Source: Burkholderia stabilis (GTDB lineage: Bacteria > Pseudomonadota > Gammaproteobacteria > Burkholderiales > Burkholderiaceae). From it: a stretch of 64,000 nt of DNA. The stretch lies in the NCBI RefSeq assembly GCF_001742165.1, contig NZ_CP016443.1, positions 2,356,001-2,420,000 on the forward strand, given 5' to 3'. The notes beneath the pieces were generated by a model that saw only the letters and a program-made list of their open reading frames with translations, did not search any database and was not told the DNA's origin. This document shows positions 25,105-32,906 of this stretch, piece by piece (positions within the stretch are counted from its first letter, which is position 1; the number at the start of each line of letters is the position of its first letter). The translations under genes were made by a program, and so were the position numbers.

Positions 25105-25803
25105 GATTTGAACGATCTGGAGCATGCCGGCGGCGCGCCGGCACTGCCGAAACTGGAGCGGCAACGGCTGCACGACACCGTGGTCGAGCACCTGCGCAAA
25201 TTCATCGTGGAAGGCGTGCTCACGCCGGGCATGCGGCTGAACGAGCGCGAGTTGTGCGAGACGCTCGGCATCTCGCGCACGCCGCTGCGCGAGGCATTCA
25301 AGGTGCTGGCCGCCGAGGGGCTGCTGGTGCTGTCGCCGAACCGCGGCGCGAGTGTGTACCGGATGAGCGAATCGGAGATCCGCGAGACCTTCGAGCTGAT
25401 GTCCGGGCTGGAGGCGTTTTCAGGCGAGCTGGCCTGCGAGCGCATCACGCCGGCCGAGCTCGCCGAGATCAAGGCGCTGCATTACTCGATGCTCGCGTGC
25501 CGGATGCAGAACGACCTGCCCGGCTACTACAGCCGCAACCAGGAGATCCACGACCGCATCAACGAGGCTGCGCGCAATTCGGCGCTGCGCGGCACGTACC
25601 AGTCGATCAACCGGCGGATCATGTCGATGCGGTTTCGCTCGAACCAGCACGTCGAGAAGTGGGATCGCGCGGTGCACGATCACGAGGAGATGATCAAGGC
25701 GCTGGAGGCGCGCGACGGCAAGGCGCTCGCGGCGATTCTCAGGCGGCATCTGCTGGAGAAGCGCGACGCGGTGTTGCTGCTGCACGCGGAAGCCGACGCC
25801 TGA
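25099..25803 (+). CDS. GntR-family transcriptional regulator (FCD subfamily)
   Basis: 234 residues from the ATG at 25099, which has GGAAGGA upstream; the open frame to 24949 runs through the promoter and is not used. The wHTH lies at ~20-80 ('ETLGISRTPLREAFKVLAAEGLL') and the C-terminal all-helical FCD domain at ~95-225 contains the metal/effector histidines ('IHDRINEAARN', 'VHDHEEMIKAL', 'RRHLLEKRD'). It is divergent from the aminotransferase cluster and probably represses it. It is convergent with the porin gene downstream. Confidence 0.88.
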   Translation: MQDLNDLEHAGGAPALPKLERQRLHDTVVEHLRKFIVEGVLTPGMRLNERELCETLGISRTPLREAFKVLAAEGLLVLSPNRGASVYRMSESEIRETFELMSGLEAFSGELACERITPAELAEIKALHYSMLACRMQNDLPGYYSRNQEIHDRINEAARNSALRGTYQSINRRIMSMRFRSNQHVEKWDRAVHDHEEMIKALEARDGKALAAILRRHLLEKRDAVLLLHAEADA

Positions 25804-25842
25804 TCGCGCACCGAGTGCGAGCCGTCGTGATGCCGCGCCGGC

Positions 25843-26910
25843 TCAGAATGCGGTGCGCAGGCCGAGCCCGGCCGAATCGCCGTTTCCGTATCCGCTCGCG
25901 CGATCGCGCATGAACGCGACGTAGACGTCGGTCCGTTTCGACAGCCGGTAGTCGTAGCCGAGCGCCCAGGTCGTTCTCGACGGACGGTCGCGGCCGTGGC
26001 TTTTCGCGGCCATGACCGACGCGAGCAGCGTGCCGAAGCCGACAGGCACGGCCGCGCCGACCTGCCCGCTGTGCGTGCCGAGCCCGCCGCCGTCGATCGC
26101 GTCGTGCACGTACTGGTAGAACGCGGTGAACTTCACGAACTTCAGGTCGTAGCCGATGCCGGCGAGCATGGCGTCCTGCTGCGTGAAGCCGGTCACCGAC
26201 GCACTCAGGTCCCCCGGCGTGCGGTCGTATTTCGCCTGCTGGAAAGCGAGCGTCGCGCTGAACGCGCGTTGCGGGTCGTAGGTGACGCTGCCGCCCCACT
26301 GGTTCGCGCCGGCGTGCCCGGGTTCGTTGCCCGTCGCATAGATCAGGCTCGCCTGCAGCGCGTGGTCGGCGGGCGTCGCATACAGCACCGAATTGCTCCA
26401 GCCGTTGTCGCCGACGAGGCCTTGCGCCGAGACGCCCTTGTACATCTGGTTCAGCGCCGGCGAGAAGCCGAACGACGTCGAGAACGGGTTGAAGCGCACG
26501 ACGGAGATGTAATACGGCGTCGTGTTGCGTCCCGCACGCAGCGCGCCGTACGGCGTCGCGACGCCGACATACGCGTTGCGCCCGAAAAACGTATCGCCGC
26601 CGAAGCGGCCGGCGCCGCCGTTCGACGGGCGCATGAACGCTTCGAGCGCGAACTGCAGCGCGTACCCGCCGCCGAGATCCTCGCGGCCGCCGATGCCCCA
26701 GAAGCTCGTCGTGAAACCGCCCGAATTCATCGCGTATGCGCGCGGCTTGCCGAGGCTCTTTTGCGTGCCGACATAAACGTCGGCCAGTCCGTACAGCGAG
26801 ACGGACGACTGGGCCGCGGCGTCGCCGGCGATCGTGCACGCGAGCAGCGATGCGCCGAGGGTCGACAGCAGGCGGTGCCGGCCGGTATTCCGGATTGAAT
26901 GGACAGGCAT
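25843..26910 (-). CDS. Gram-negative porin (OmpC/Omp32-like)
   Basis: 355 residues from the ATG at 26908-26910. The signal peptide covers residues ~1-34 ('LLSTLGASLLACTIAGDAAAQ'), then 'SSVSLYGLADVYVG' starts the first strand, as usual in Burkholderia 16-stranded trimeric porins. The C-terminus ends in Phe ('LGLRTAF'), needed for BAM recognition. A shadow frame extends upstream to 27084. It follows another porin by 85 nt. The two proteins differ throughout, so this is not a recent tandem duplication. Solute preference is unknown. Confidence 0.9.
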   Translation of the reverse strand: MPVHSIRNTGRHRLLSTLGASLLACTIAGDAAAQSSVSLYGLADVYVGTQKSLGKPRAYAMNSGGFTTSFWGIGGREDLGGGYALQFALEAFMRPSNGGAGRFGGDTFFGRNAYVGVATPYGALRAGRNTTPYYISVVRFNPFSTSFGFSPALNQMYKGVSAQGLVGDNGWSNSVLYATPADHALQASLIYATGNEPGHAGANQWGGSVTYDPQRAFSATLAFQQAKYDRTPGDLSASVTGFTQQDAMLAGIGYDLKFVKFTAFYQYVHDAIDGGGLGTHSGQVGAAVPVGFGTLLASVMAAKSHGRDRPSRTTWALGYDYRLSKRTDVYVAFMRDRASGYGNGDSAGLGLRTAF

Positions 26911-26950
26911 ACTGATCGAATCGTGTGAAGGAGGCGAAGGCGGGCGGAAC

Positions 26951-26985
26951 GGCTGCCTGCACGCGCGACGCACGTTCAGGCAGCC
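26951..26985. terminator. Hairpin between the two porin genes
   Basis: GGCTGCCTG (26951-26959) pairs perfectly with CAGGCAGCC (26977-26985) around a 17-nt GC-rich loop, 11 nt beyond the stop of the 26996-28096 porin on the minus strand. No U-run follows, so it may attenuate or stabilise the 3' end rather than act as a classical intrinsic terminator. Confidence 0.45.
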
Positions 26986-26995
26986 ATGGGGAACG

Positions 26996-28096
26996 TCAGA
27001 ACGCGTGCCGGATGCCGGCTCGGCCCACTGCCTGCTTCTGGTTGCCCGACGGATTGAAGCCCGCGATCTGCGCGACCGGCGCATCGCCCGCCGCCTTCTG
27101 GAACGCGCCCATCACATAGACGCTCGTGCGCTTGGACAGCGCGTATTCCACGCTCAGGTTGAACTGGTGATACTTCGGCTCCGCGTTCGTCGCGTGGTCG
27201 CGGCCCGTCGTGTACGTATAGCCGGTGCCGATCGTCACCGCCGGCGTCGGCGTGACGAGCGCGGACACCTCGTAGTTCTGGAACGTCGCGTCGTGCCCCG
27301 CGCTGCCCTGCTGGAAGTTCGTGTTCGTGAAGTCGGCCAGTACCTTCAGCCACTGCACGACCTGGTACGACGCGCCGACGCCGAACACCTTCTGTGCGCG
27401 CGCCGCATCGAGGTAGTTGCCGTAGATCGCGTTCGTGAAGCCCGGATAGTTCTGGTAGCCCTGCGTCGATACGCCGGGATTGTTGATCCGCAGATAGCCG
27501 ATGCCGAAGCCGGCCGGGCCTGCCGCGTAGCTCGCGCCGACGCTGAACGTCGCGTTGTCCGAGAAACGGCCGGGCTGCCCGCCGAACGCGTAGAGGCCGC
27601 CGAACGTGACGCCCGCGATCGTCGGGCTGCGGTACTTGACCGCATTCGAGATCGGGAAGCCGTTGTCGGTGTTGTCCATGTCGTTCGGGTGCGCGAAGTA
27701 GTAGCCGCCGATGTTGCCGTTCAGCGTGAACGGCTCGACGTAGTCGACGATCGAATCCCACTGGCGGCCGAGCGTGAGCGTGCCGAGCTTCGCATCGTTC
27801 AGGCCGACGTACGCGTTGCGCGAGAACGCGAGCCCGCTGCCGAGGCGGCCGGAGTTGATGTCGAAGCCGCTTTCGAGGCGGAAGATCGCGCTCAGGCCGC
27901 CGCCGAGATCCTCGGTGCCGCGCACGCCCCAGCGGCTGCCGGCCGTCACGCCCGACGCGAGCTGCACGAGGTGCTTGCCCTGCACGTTCGACACGTAGTC
28001 GACGCCGTCCTCGACGATGCCGTACAGCGTGACGCTGCTTTGCGCGTGAGCGGTGGCAGCCGCGGCGAGCGGCAGCGCGAACAGGAGTTTTTTCAT
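26996..28096 (-). CDS. Gram-negative porin (OmpC-like), downstream of ergothionase gene
   Basis: 366 residues from the ATG at 28094-28096. The signal peptide is residues 1-18 ('KKLLFALPLAAAATAHA'), mature start 'QSSVTLYGIVEDGVDYV', and the last residue is Phe ('GRAGIRHAF'). 'WGVRGTEDLGGGLSAIFRLE' is the strand 2-3 signature of the family. It lies 140 nt downstream of the ergothionase-like gene in the same direction, so it could be the last gene of the ergothioneine operon and serve as its outer-membrane entry route. That link is inference from position. Confidence 0.9.
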   Translation of the reverse strand: MKKLLFALPLAAAATAHAQSSVTLYGIVEDGVDYVSNVQGKHLVQLASGVTAGSRWGVRGTEDLGGGLSAIFRLESGFDINSGRLGSGLAFSRNAYVGLNDAKLGTLTLGRQWDSIVDYVEPFTLNGNIGGYYFAHPNDMDNTDNGFPISNAVKYRSPTIAGVTFGGLYAFGGQPGRFSDNATFSVGASYAAGPAGFGIGYLRINNPGVSTQGYQNYPGFTNAIYGNYLDAARAQKVFGVGASYQVVQWLKVLADFTNTNFQQGSAGHDATFQNYEVSALVTPTPAVTIGTGYTYTTGRDHATNAEPKYHQFNLSVEYALSKRTSVYVMGAFQKAAGDAPVAQIAGFNPSGNQKQAVGRAGIRHAF

Positions 28097-28236
28097 GGTG
28101 GTGTTCCGGTGCGATGTGGGTAAAGGACGGCGAACGGGGTTGCAGGCGGACATGCGTTGCCCGCGCCGCGATCGGACGACGATCGCGGCGGCGGCAAAAA
28201 CGGTGAAGCGAACGGGAAGGGGCGTGCCGCGCTCGC

Positions 28237-29871
28237 TCAGTCGCGATAGGCGCGCAGCAACGTATCGGCGGCCCGGAAGTCGGGCGTGAGCGGGCGGTCG
28301 CGCTCGAGGAACGCGACCTTCGCGCGCAGCGCGCGGTACAGCGGCTGCGTGGCTGGCGCGAGCGTGAACGACGGCTGCTTGCGCTGGCGCAGGTCGATCG
28401 CCTGCGCGGCTTCGACGAGTTCGAGGCCGAGCAGCGTGTAGCTCGCGTCGATCTGCTGCTGCACGCGCCGTACGACGTCGGGCGCGTTCGTCGCGATGTC
28501 CTCGATGCCGCCGGCGACCGGCAGGTAGTCGAGCGACACGGGCATCGCGAGCGACTTCACCGTCATCGCGAGCGCGGTCGGCGGCTTTTCCATCGCGCCG
28601 AACGCATGCACGGTTTCCTCGGTGCCGAGGAAGCGTGCGAGGCCGGTGAGGTGCGGGTCGTTCAGCTTGACGATGCGCTGCGCGGACGCGAGCGCGTTGT
28701 GGCCGAGCGCGAGCCCGAGCTGTTCGAACGCGAGCACCCACGGCAGCGGCTCGAAGTTCGCGCTCGGCAGCACCGCGCCGCCGCCGTCGACATAACCGGC
28801 CGCATCCTGCGCGCGGGCCGACTTCGGCGTGACGCCGACCGCGACACCCGGGTTGTCGTCGCTCGAATTGAGCTGGACCTGCAGCAGCGCGCGCGCTTCG
28901 TCGTAGGTGCGATCTTCTTCGCCGAGCAGATAGACGCCGGAACGGAAGCTGAGCGGATCCTGCAGCGGCCGGTCCGGGTCCTTGTTCCACAGGCTGCTGC
29001 CCGCGAGCAGCGTGCGCAGCGTCGCGCCGGCGCGCAGCGTGGCCGGGAACGGCCGCAATGCCAGCGTGTCCTCGCGGAACGGCGACACGTTGCCGTTCAG
29101 CCCCTGCAGGCTCAACGCGAACACGGCCTTCGACACCCGCGCGAGACGCGCCATGTCGGTGAGCGCCAGCGCGGCCATGCCGGCCGAATAGGCGTTGGAG
29201 CTGAGGATCGCGAGCGCGTCCTTGCCGTAAGGACGGATCGTCGCGATGCCGGCCGACTTCAACGCGTCGGCGGCGGCGAGCTTGCGCCCCTGGTAGTACG
29301 CGTCGCCTTCGCCGAGCATCGCGAGGCCGACGTGGCTCAGGATCGTGATGTCGGCTTCGCCGATCGAGCCGTCCGCCGGCATCGCCGGCGTGACGCCGCG
29401 ATTGAGGAACTGCGCGTAGGCGTCGACGATCGCCGGCTGCACGCCGGCGCCGCCGTCGAGCATCGCGTTCAGGCGCGCGGCCATCGCGGCGCGGGCGACG
29501 CGCACGCTCATGTCGGGGCCGACGCTGCCCGAGTGCGCGTGGATCAGCCCGATGTTGAAGCGCGTCGACGCGTCGATGACCTCCTGGCTCAGCTTGCCGT
29601 GCGCGTCGACCATCTCGCGGTCCTTGTTGAGGCCGACGCCGACCGTCAGCCCGTAGATCTGCTGGCCGGCCGCGGCGGCCTTCAGCAGCACGTCGTGCGC
29701 GGCGACGACCCGCTGGCGGGCGGCAGGTGCGATCGACACGGCTTCGCCGTCGGCGATGCGCGCGATCGATTCGGGCGTGACGGAACGGCCGTCGAGCGTG
29801 ACGTCCGCGAAGGCCGGGACGGCGGCGAAAAGCGCGAGCGCGACCGCGCTCCGCATGAGGAAGCGTTGCAT
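28237..29871 (-). CDS. Ergothionase-like histidine ammonia-lyase homologue without MIO, exported
   Basis: 544 residues of the HAL/PAL superfamily. Predicted reaction: elimination of trimethylamine from ergothioneine giving thiourocanate. The HAL catalytic Tyr is kept in 'IYGLTVGVG' (Tyr73). The segment that normally carries the Ala-Ser-Gly making the MIO cofactor reads 'GSIGEADITILSH' (168-180), so MIO cannot form. This fits ergothionase, whose quaternary-amine leaving group does not need MIO. Residues 1-22 ('RFLMRSAVALALFAAVPAFA') are a Sec signal peptide with cleavage likely at Ala22/Asp23, unlike cytoplasmic HutH. The ATG at 29871 has GGAGA 8 nt upstream. It is 17 nt after the MHS transporter gene and in the operon with the urocanase homologue and DUF917 protein. 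A different exported ammonia-lyase is the main alternative. Confidence 0.78.
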   Translation of the reverse strand: MQRFLMRSAVALALFAAVPAFADVTLDGRSVTPESIARIADGEAVSIAPAARQRVVAAHDVLLKAAAAGQQIYGLTVGVGLNKDREMVDAHGKLSQEVIDASTRFNIGLIHAHSGSVGPDMSVRVARAAMAARLNAMLDGGAGVQPAIVDAYAQFLNRGVTPAMPADGSIGEADITILSHVGLAMLGEGDAYYQGRKLAAADALKSAGIATIRPYGKDALAILSSNAYSAGMAALALTDMARLARVSKAVFALSLQGLNGNVSPFREDTLALRPFPATLRAGATLRTLLAGSSLWNKDPDRPLQDPLSFRSGVYLLGEEDRTYDEARALLQVQLNSSDDNPGVAVGVTPKSARAQDAAGYVDGGGAVLPSANFEPLPWVLAFEQLGLALGHNALASAQRIVKLNDPHLTGLARFLGTEETVHAFGAMEKPPTALAMTVKSLAMPVSLDYLPVAGGIEDIATNAPDVVRRVQQQIDASYTLLGLELVEAAQAIDLRQRKQPSFTLAPATQPLYRALRAKVAFLERDRPLTPDFRAADTLLRAYRD

Positions 29872-29888
29872 GAAGCAGTTCTCCGAAT

Positions 29889-31211
29889 TCAGGCGTGACG
29901 TGACGTGGAAGACAACGCGGCGATCGACGCGAGCGCGATGACGCTTGCGACCATCACATACCAGGCAGGCGCGAACGGGTTGCCGGACCGTTGCGTGAGC
30001 CACGCGAGGATCGCGGGCGCGAAGCCGCCGAAGATCGTCGTGGCGATGTTGTAGGACAGCGACATGCCGGTGGCGCGCACGCGGGTCGGGAACAACTCCG
30101 ACAGGGCGGCGGGCGCGACGCCGGTGAAGATCGCGACCATCACGCAGAACGCGCTCTGCACCACGATCAGCGCCGCGAGCGTGTGGACATCGGCGAGCCA
30201 GCGCAGCAGCGGATACACCGACACGAGCATCAGCACCGCGCCGGCCGTGAGGACCGTGCGCCGGCCGAAGCGATCGGACCAGCTGCCCGCGCACACGCAG
30301 GTGACGGCCATCAGGCAGTTGCCGACCAGCGATGCGATGAACGCGTCGCGGCCGTCGAAGTGCAGCGCGCGCTGCACGTGCGTCGGCATGTAGATCACCA
30401 GCGCATACACGCATACGGCCCACAGCACCGAGAACCCGGTACCGACGACGAGCGCGCGCGGATAGTCGCGCACGACCTGCAGCAGCGGCGTCTTGCGCTC
30501 GGCCGGCGCGTGTGCGGCCCGGGCCATCTCCGCGCGGAAATGCGGGGTTTCGTCGAGCGTCTTGCGCAGCCACAGGCCGACCGGCGCGATCGCGAGACCG
30601 AGGATGAACGGAATCCGCCAGCCCCAGTCGCCGATCTGTTCGTGCGACAGCGTGAGCGTCACGCCGGTGGCGACCAGCGCGCCGAGAATGTTCGACGCGG
30701 CCATGCTCGCCTGCAGCCACGACGCGTAGCGGCCCTTCTTGTCCGCCGGCGCGTGCTCGATCAGGAACGCCGCGGCGCCGCCGACTTCGCCGCCGGCCGA
30801 GAAGCCCTGCAGCAGGCGGCCGCACAGGATCAGCAGCGGCGCGCCGATGCCGATCGCGGTGAACGGCGGCGCGAACGCGATGATGCCGGTGCCGGCCGCC
30901 ATCACGAGGATGGTCAGCGTCAGCGCGGCCTTGCGGCCCGCCCGGTCGCCGTACACGCCGATCGCGAGCGCGCCGAGCGGCCGTGCGATGAAGCCGATCC
31001 CGAACGCCATGAACGCCTCGACCAGTTCGGTGCCCGTATCGCCGCGATGGAAGAAGTTCTGCGCGATATACACGGCAAAGAACGCGTAGACGGAAAAGTC
31101 GTACCACTCCAGCGCGTTGCCGATCGAGGCCGCGGCGATGGCGCGCCCGGCGCGCGTGGCGGGGGGCGACACGGCCGTGGCCGTGTCGAGGGGAACCGCG
31201 GTTTGCTTCAC
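29889..31211 (-). CDS. MFS transporter, metabolite:H+ symporter (MHS) family
   Basis: 440 residues with 12 helices. 'SIGNALEWYDFSVYAFFAVYIA' in part (GNALEWYDF, helix 1) and 'GYGDRAGRK'-type loop ('GVYGDRAGRKAALT') plus 'LQGFSAGGEVGGAAAFLIE' are MHS hallmarks (ProP, KgtP, ShiA, citrate carriers). The GTG start at 31209-31211 has AGGAG 7 nt upstream. It lies between the urocanase homologue (30 nt) and ergothionase (17 nt). In this context it should import thiourocanate if ergothionase acts in the periplasm, or ergothioneine betaine itself if not. Confidence 0.88.
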   Translation of the reverse strand: MKQTAVPLDTATAVSPPATRAGRAIAAASIGNALEWYDFSVYAFFAVYIAQNFFHRGDTGTELVEAFMAFGIGFIARPLGALAIGVYGDRAGRKAALTLTILVMAAGTGIIAFAPPFTAIGIGAPLLILCGRLLQGFSAGGEVGGAAAFLIEHAPADKKGRYASWLQASMAASNILGALVATGVTLTLSHEQIGDWGWRIPFILGLAIAPVGLWLRKTLDETPHFRAEMARAAHAPAERKTPLLQVVRDYPRALVVGTGFSVLWAVCVYALVIYMPTHVQRALHFDGRDAFIASLVGNCLMAVTCVCAGSWSDRFGRRTVLTAGAVLMLVSVYPLLRWLADVHTLAALIVVQSAFCVMVAIFTGVAPAALSELFPTRVRATGMSLSYNIATTIFGGFAPAILAWLTQRSGNPFAPAWYVMVASVIALASIAALSSTSRHA

Positions 31212-31241
31212 TTCGATCTCCTGTCGTCGTGCGGGACGGAA

Positions 31242-32891
31242 TTACAGCCGGATATGCGGAATCTGCTTGCGTTCCGCTTCGTCGAGCGCTTCTTCGTAGC
31301 CGGCGTCCGCATAGCGGATCACGCCGAGCGCGGTGTCGTTGGTCATCGACAGCGTCAGCCGCTCGTTCGCGGCCGCGCTGCCGTCGGCGACGACGGTGAT
31401 GCCCGCGCTCGTCATGTAGCCGCTGTAGCCGCCGCCGCCCGAATGGATCGCGACGAGATCGGCCATCGACGAACAGCTCATCATCGCGTTGAGCAGCGGC
31501 CAGTCGGCCACCGCGTCGGAGCCGTCGCGCAGGTTCTCGGTCATGATGTTCGGGTGCGCCATCGCGCCGGCGTCGAGGTGGTCGCGCGTGAAGGCGATCG
31601 GCCCGGCCAGTACGCCGTCGCGCACCATCGCGTTGACCGCGAGCGCGAGCCGCGTGCGCTCGCCGTGGCCGAGCCAGGCGATGCGCGCCGGCAGGCCTTC
31701 GAACGGCACGCATTCGCGGGCGCGCCGGATCCAGTTCGTGACGATCCGGTTGTCCGGAAAGTGTTCGAGCAGGTAGTCGTCGATGATGCGGATGTCGTCC
31801 GGGTCGTTCGACAGCGCGATCCAGCGGAACGGGCCGATCGCGCGGCAGAACAGCGGGCGCAGGAACGCCTCGGTGAACACCGGAATCTCGAACGCGCGCG
31901 CCACGCCGCCGTCCTTCGCATGCGTGCGGATCAGGTTGCCGTTGTCGAACACGATCGCGCCGCGATCCTTGAAGCCGAGCATCGCTTCGACGTGACGCAC
32001 GATCGAGGCGCGGCTCGCGTCCATCAGCCGGGTGCGATCGCTGTCGCGCAGCGCGCGCACTTCGTCGAGCGTGTAACCCGACGGCACGTAGCCGTACACG
32101 AGATCGTGCGCGGCCGTCTGGTCGGTGACGATGTCGGGCACGACGCCGCGCGCGAGGATCGCCGGGAACACGTCGGCCGCGTTGCCGAGCAGGCCGACCG
32201 AGATCGGCTCGCGCCGCGCCTGCGCGTCGCGGATCAGGGCGAGCGCCTCGTCGAGATCGCGCGCCTGCCGTTCGAGAAAGCCGATCTGCAGCCGCTTGTC
32301 GATGCGCGTCTGGTCGATCTCGACGACGAGCGTCGCCGCGTTCGCCATCCGGCCCGCGAGCGGTTGCGCGCCGCCCATGCCGCCGAGGCCGGCCGTCAGG
32401 ATGAAGCGGCCGCGCAGGTCGTTGTCGAAGTGGCGCTCCGCGATCCGCGAGAAGATCTCGTAGGTGCCCTGGATCACGCCCTGCGAGCCGATGTACTGCC
32501 AGTCGCCGGCCGTGAGCCCGCCCCAGCAGATCAGGTTGCGCCGTTCCAGTTCGTAGAAGTGCTCGGCTTTTGCCCACTGGCCGATCAGGTTGCAGTTCGC
32601 CATCACGACGAGCGGCGCGCTCGCATGCGTGCGCAGCAGCGCGACGGGTTTGCCGGACTGGACGACGAGCGTGTGCGCTTCGTCCATCGTCTTCAGCGTG
32701 CGCACGATCGCGTCGTGCGACGGCCAGTCGCGCGCCGCGCGGCCGAGCGCCGCATAGACGATCAATTGTTCGGGGTCCTCGCCGACGGCGAGCACGTTCT
32801 CGAGCAGGCGCAGCAGCGCTTCCTGGCGCCAGCCCTTGCAGCGCAGCGTATTGCCGGACGTGACTTCGAAGGTACGGGTCGTCTGGTTCAC
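31242..32891 (-). CDS. Urocanate hydratase homologue, probable thiourocanate hydratase
   Basis: 549 residues, like HutU (~557). The NAD+ site 'AGLGGMGGAQPLAGRMAN' lies at 167-184 and the active-site Cys is Cys349 in 'LFCRAIGPFRW'. The C-terminal substrate region departs from HutU: where urocanases have HHGGGVGMG, this has 'HSGGGGYSGYMTSAG' (483-497). Thiourocanate hydratase has features that separate it from urocanase, and the operon lacks hutI/hutG but holds a DUF917 gene and a MIO-less lyase. The predicted product is 3-(5-oxo-2-thioxoimidazolidin-4-yl)propionate. The GTG start at 32889-32891 has GGAGGG 8 nt upstream, and the gene lies 15 nt after the DUF917 gene. A plain hutU paralogue is the alternative. 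Confidence 0.8.
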   Translation of the reverse strand: MNQTTRTFEVTSGNTLRCKGWRQEALLRLLENVLAVGEDPEQLIVYAALGRAARDWPSHDAIVRTLKTMDEAHTLVVQSGKPVALLRTHASAPLVVMANCNLIGQWAKAEHFYELERRNLICWGGLTAGDWQYIGSQGVIQGTYEIFSRIAERHFDNDLRGRFILTAGLGGMGGAQPLAGRMANAATLVVEIDQTRIDKRLQIGFLERQARDLDEALALIRDAQARREPISVGLLGNAADVFPAILARGVVPDIVTDQTAAHDLVYGYVPSGYTLDEVRALRDSDRTRLMDASRASIVRHVEAMLGFKDRGAIVFDNGNLIRTHAKDGGVARAFEIPVFTEAFLRPLFCRAIGPFRWIALSNDPDDIRIIDDYLLEHFPDNRIVTNWIRRARECVPFEGLPARIAWLGHGERTRLALAVNAMVRDGVLAGPIAFTRDHLDAGAMAHPNIMTENLRDGSDAVADWPLLNAMMSCSSMADLVAIHSGGGGYSGYMTSAGITVVADGSAAANERLTLSMTNDTALGVIRYADAGYEEALDEAERKQIPHIRL

Positions 32892-32906
32892 GGTCGTGCC
32901 CTCCGT

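Noticed and set aside
25843..28096. Two porins as a recent tandem duplication
   Set aside because: They differ throughout in sequence and in signal peptides; only the general porin signatures are shared.
28237..32577. 1446-codon open frame on the minus strand
   Set aside because: Only its last 544 codons, from 29871, are real (ergothionase). The rest is a shadow of the MHS and hydratase genes in a stop-poor, GC-rich genome.
28237..32891. Reading these genes as an ordinary histidine utilisation (hut) locus
   Set aside because: The lyase has no MIO triad and has a signal peptide, the hydratase loop is altered, and hutI, hutG and hutC are absent while DUF917 and hydantoinase genes are present.
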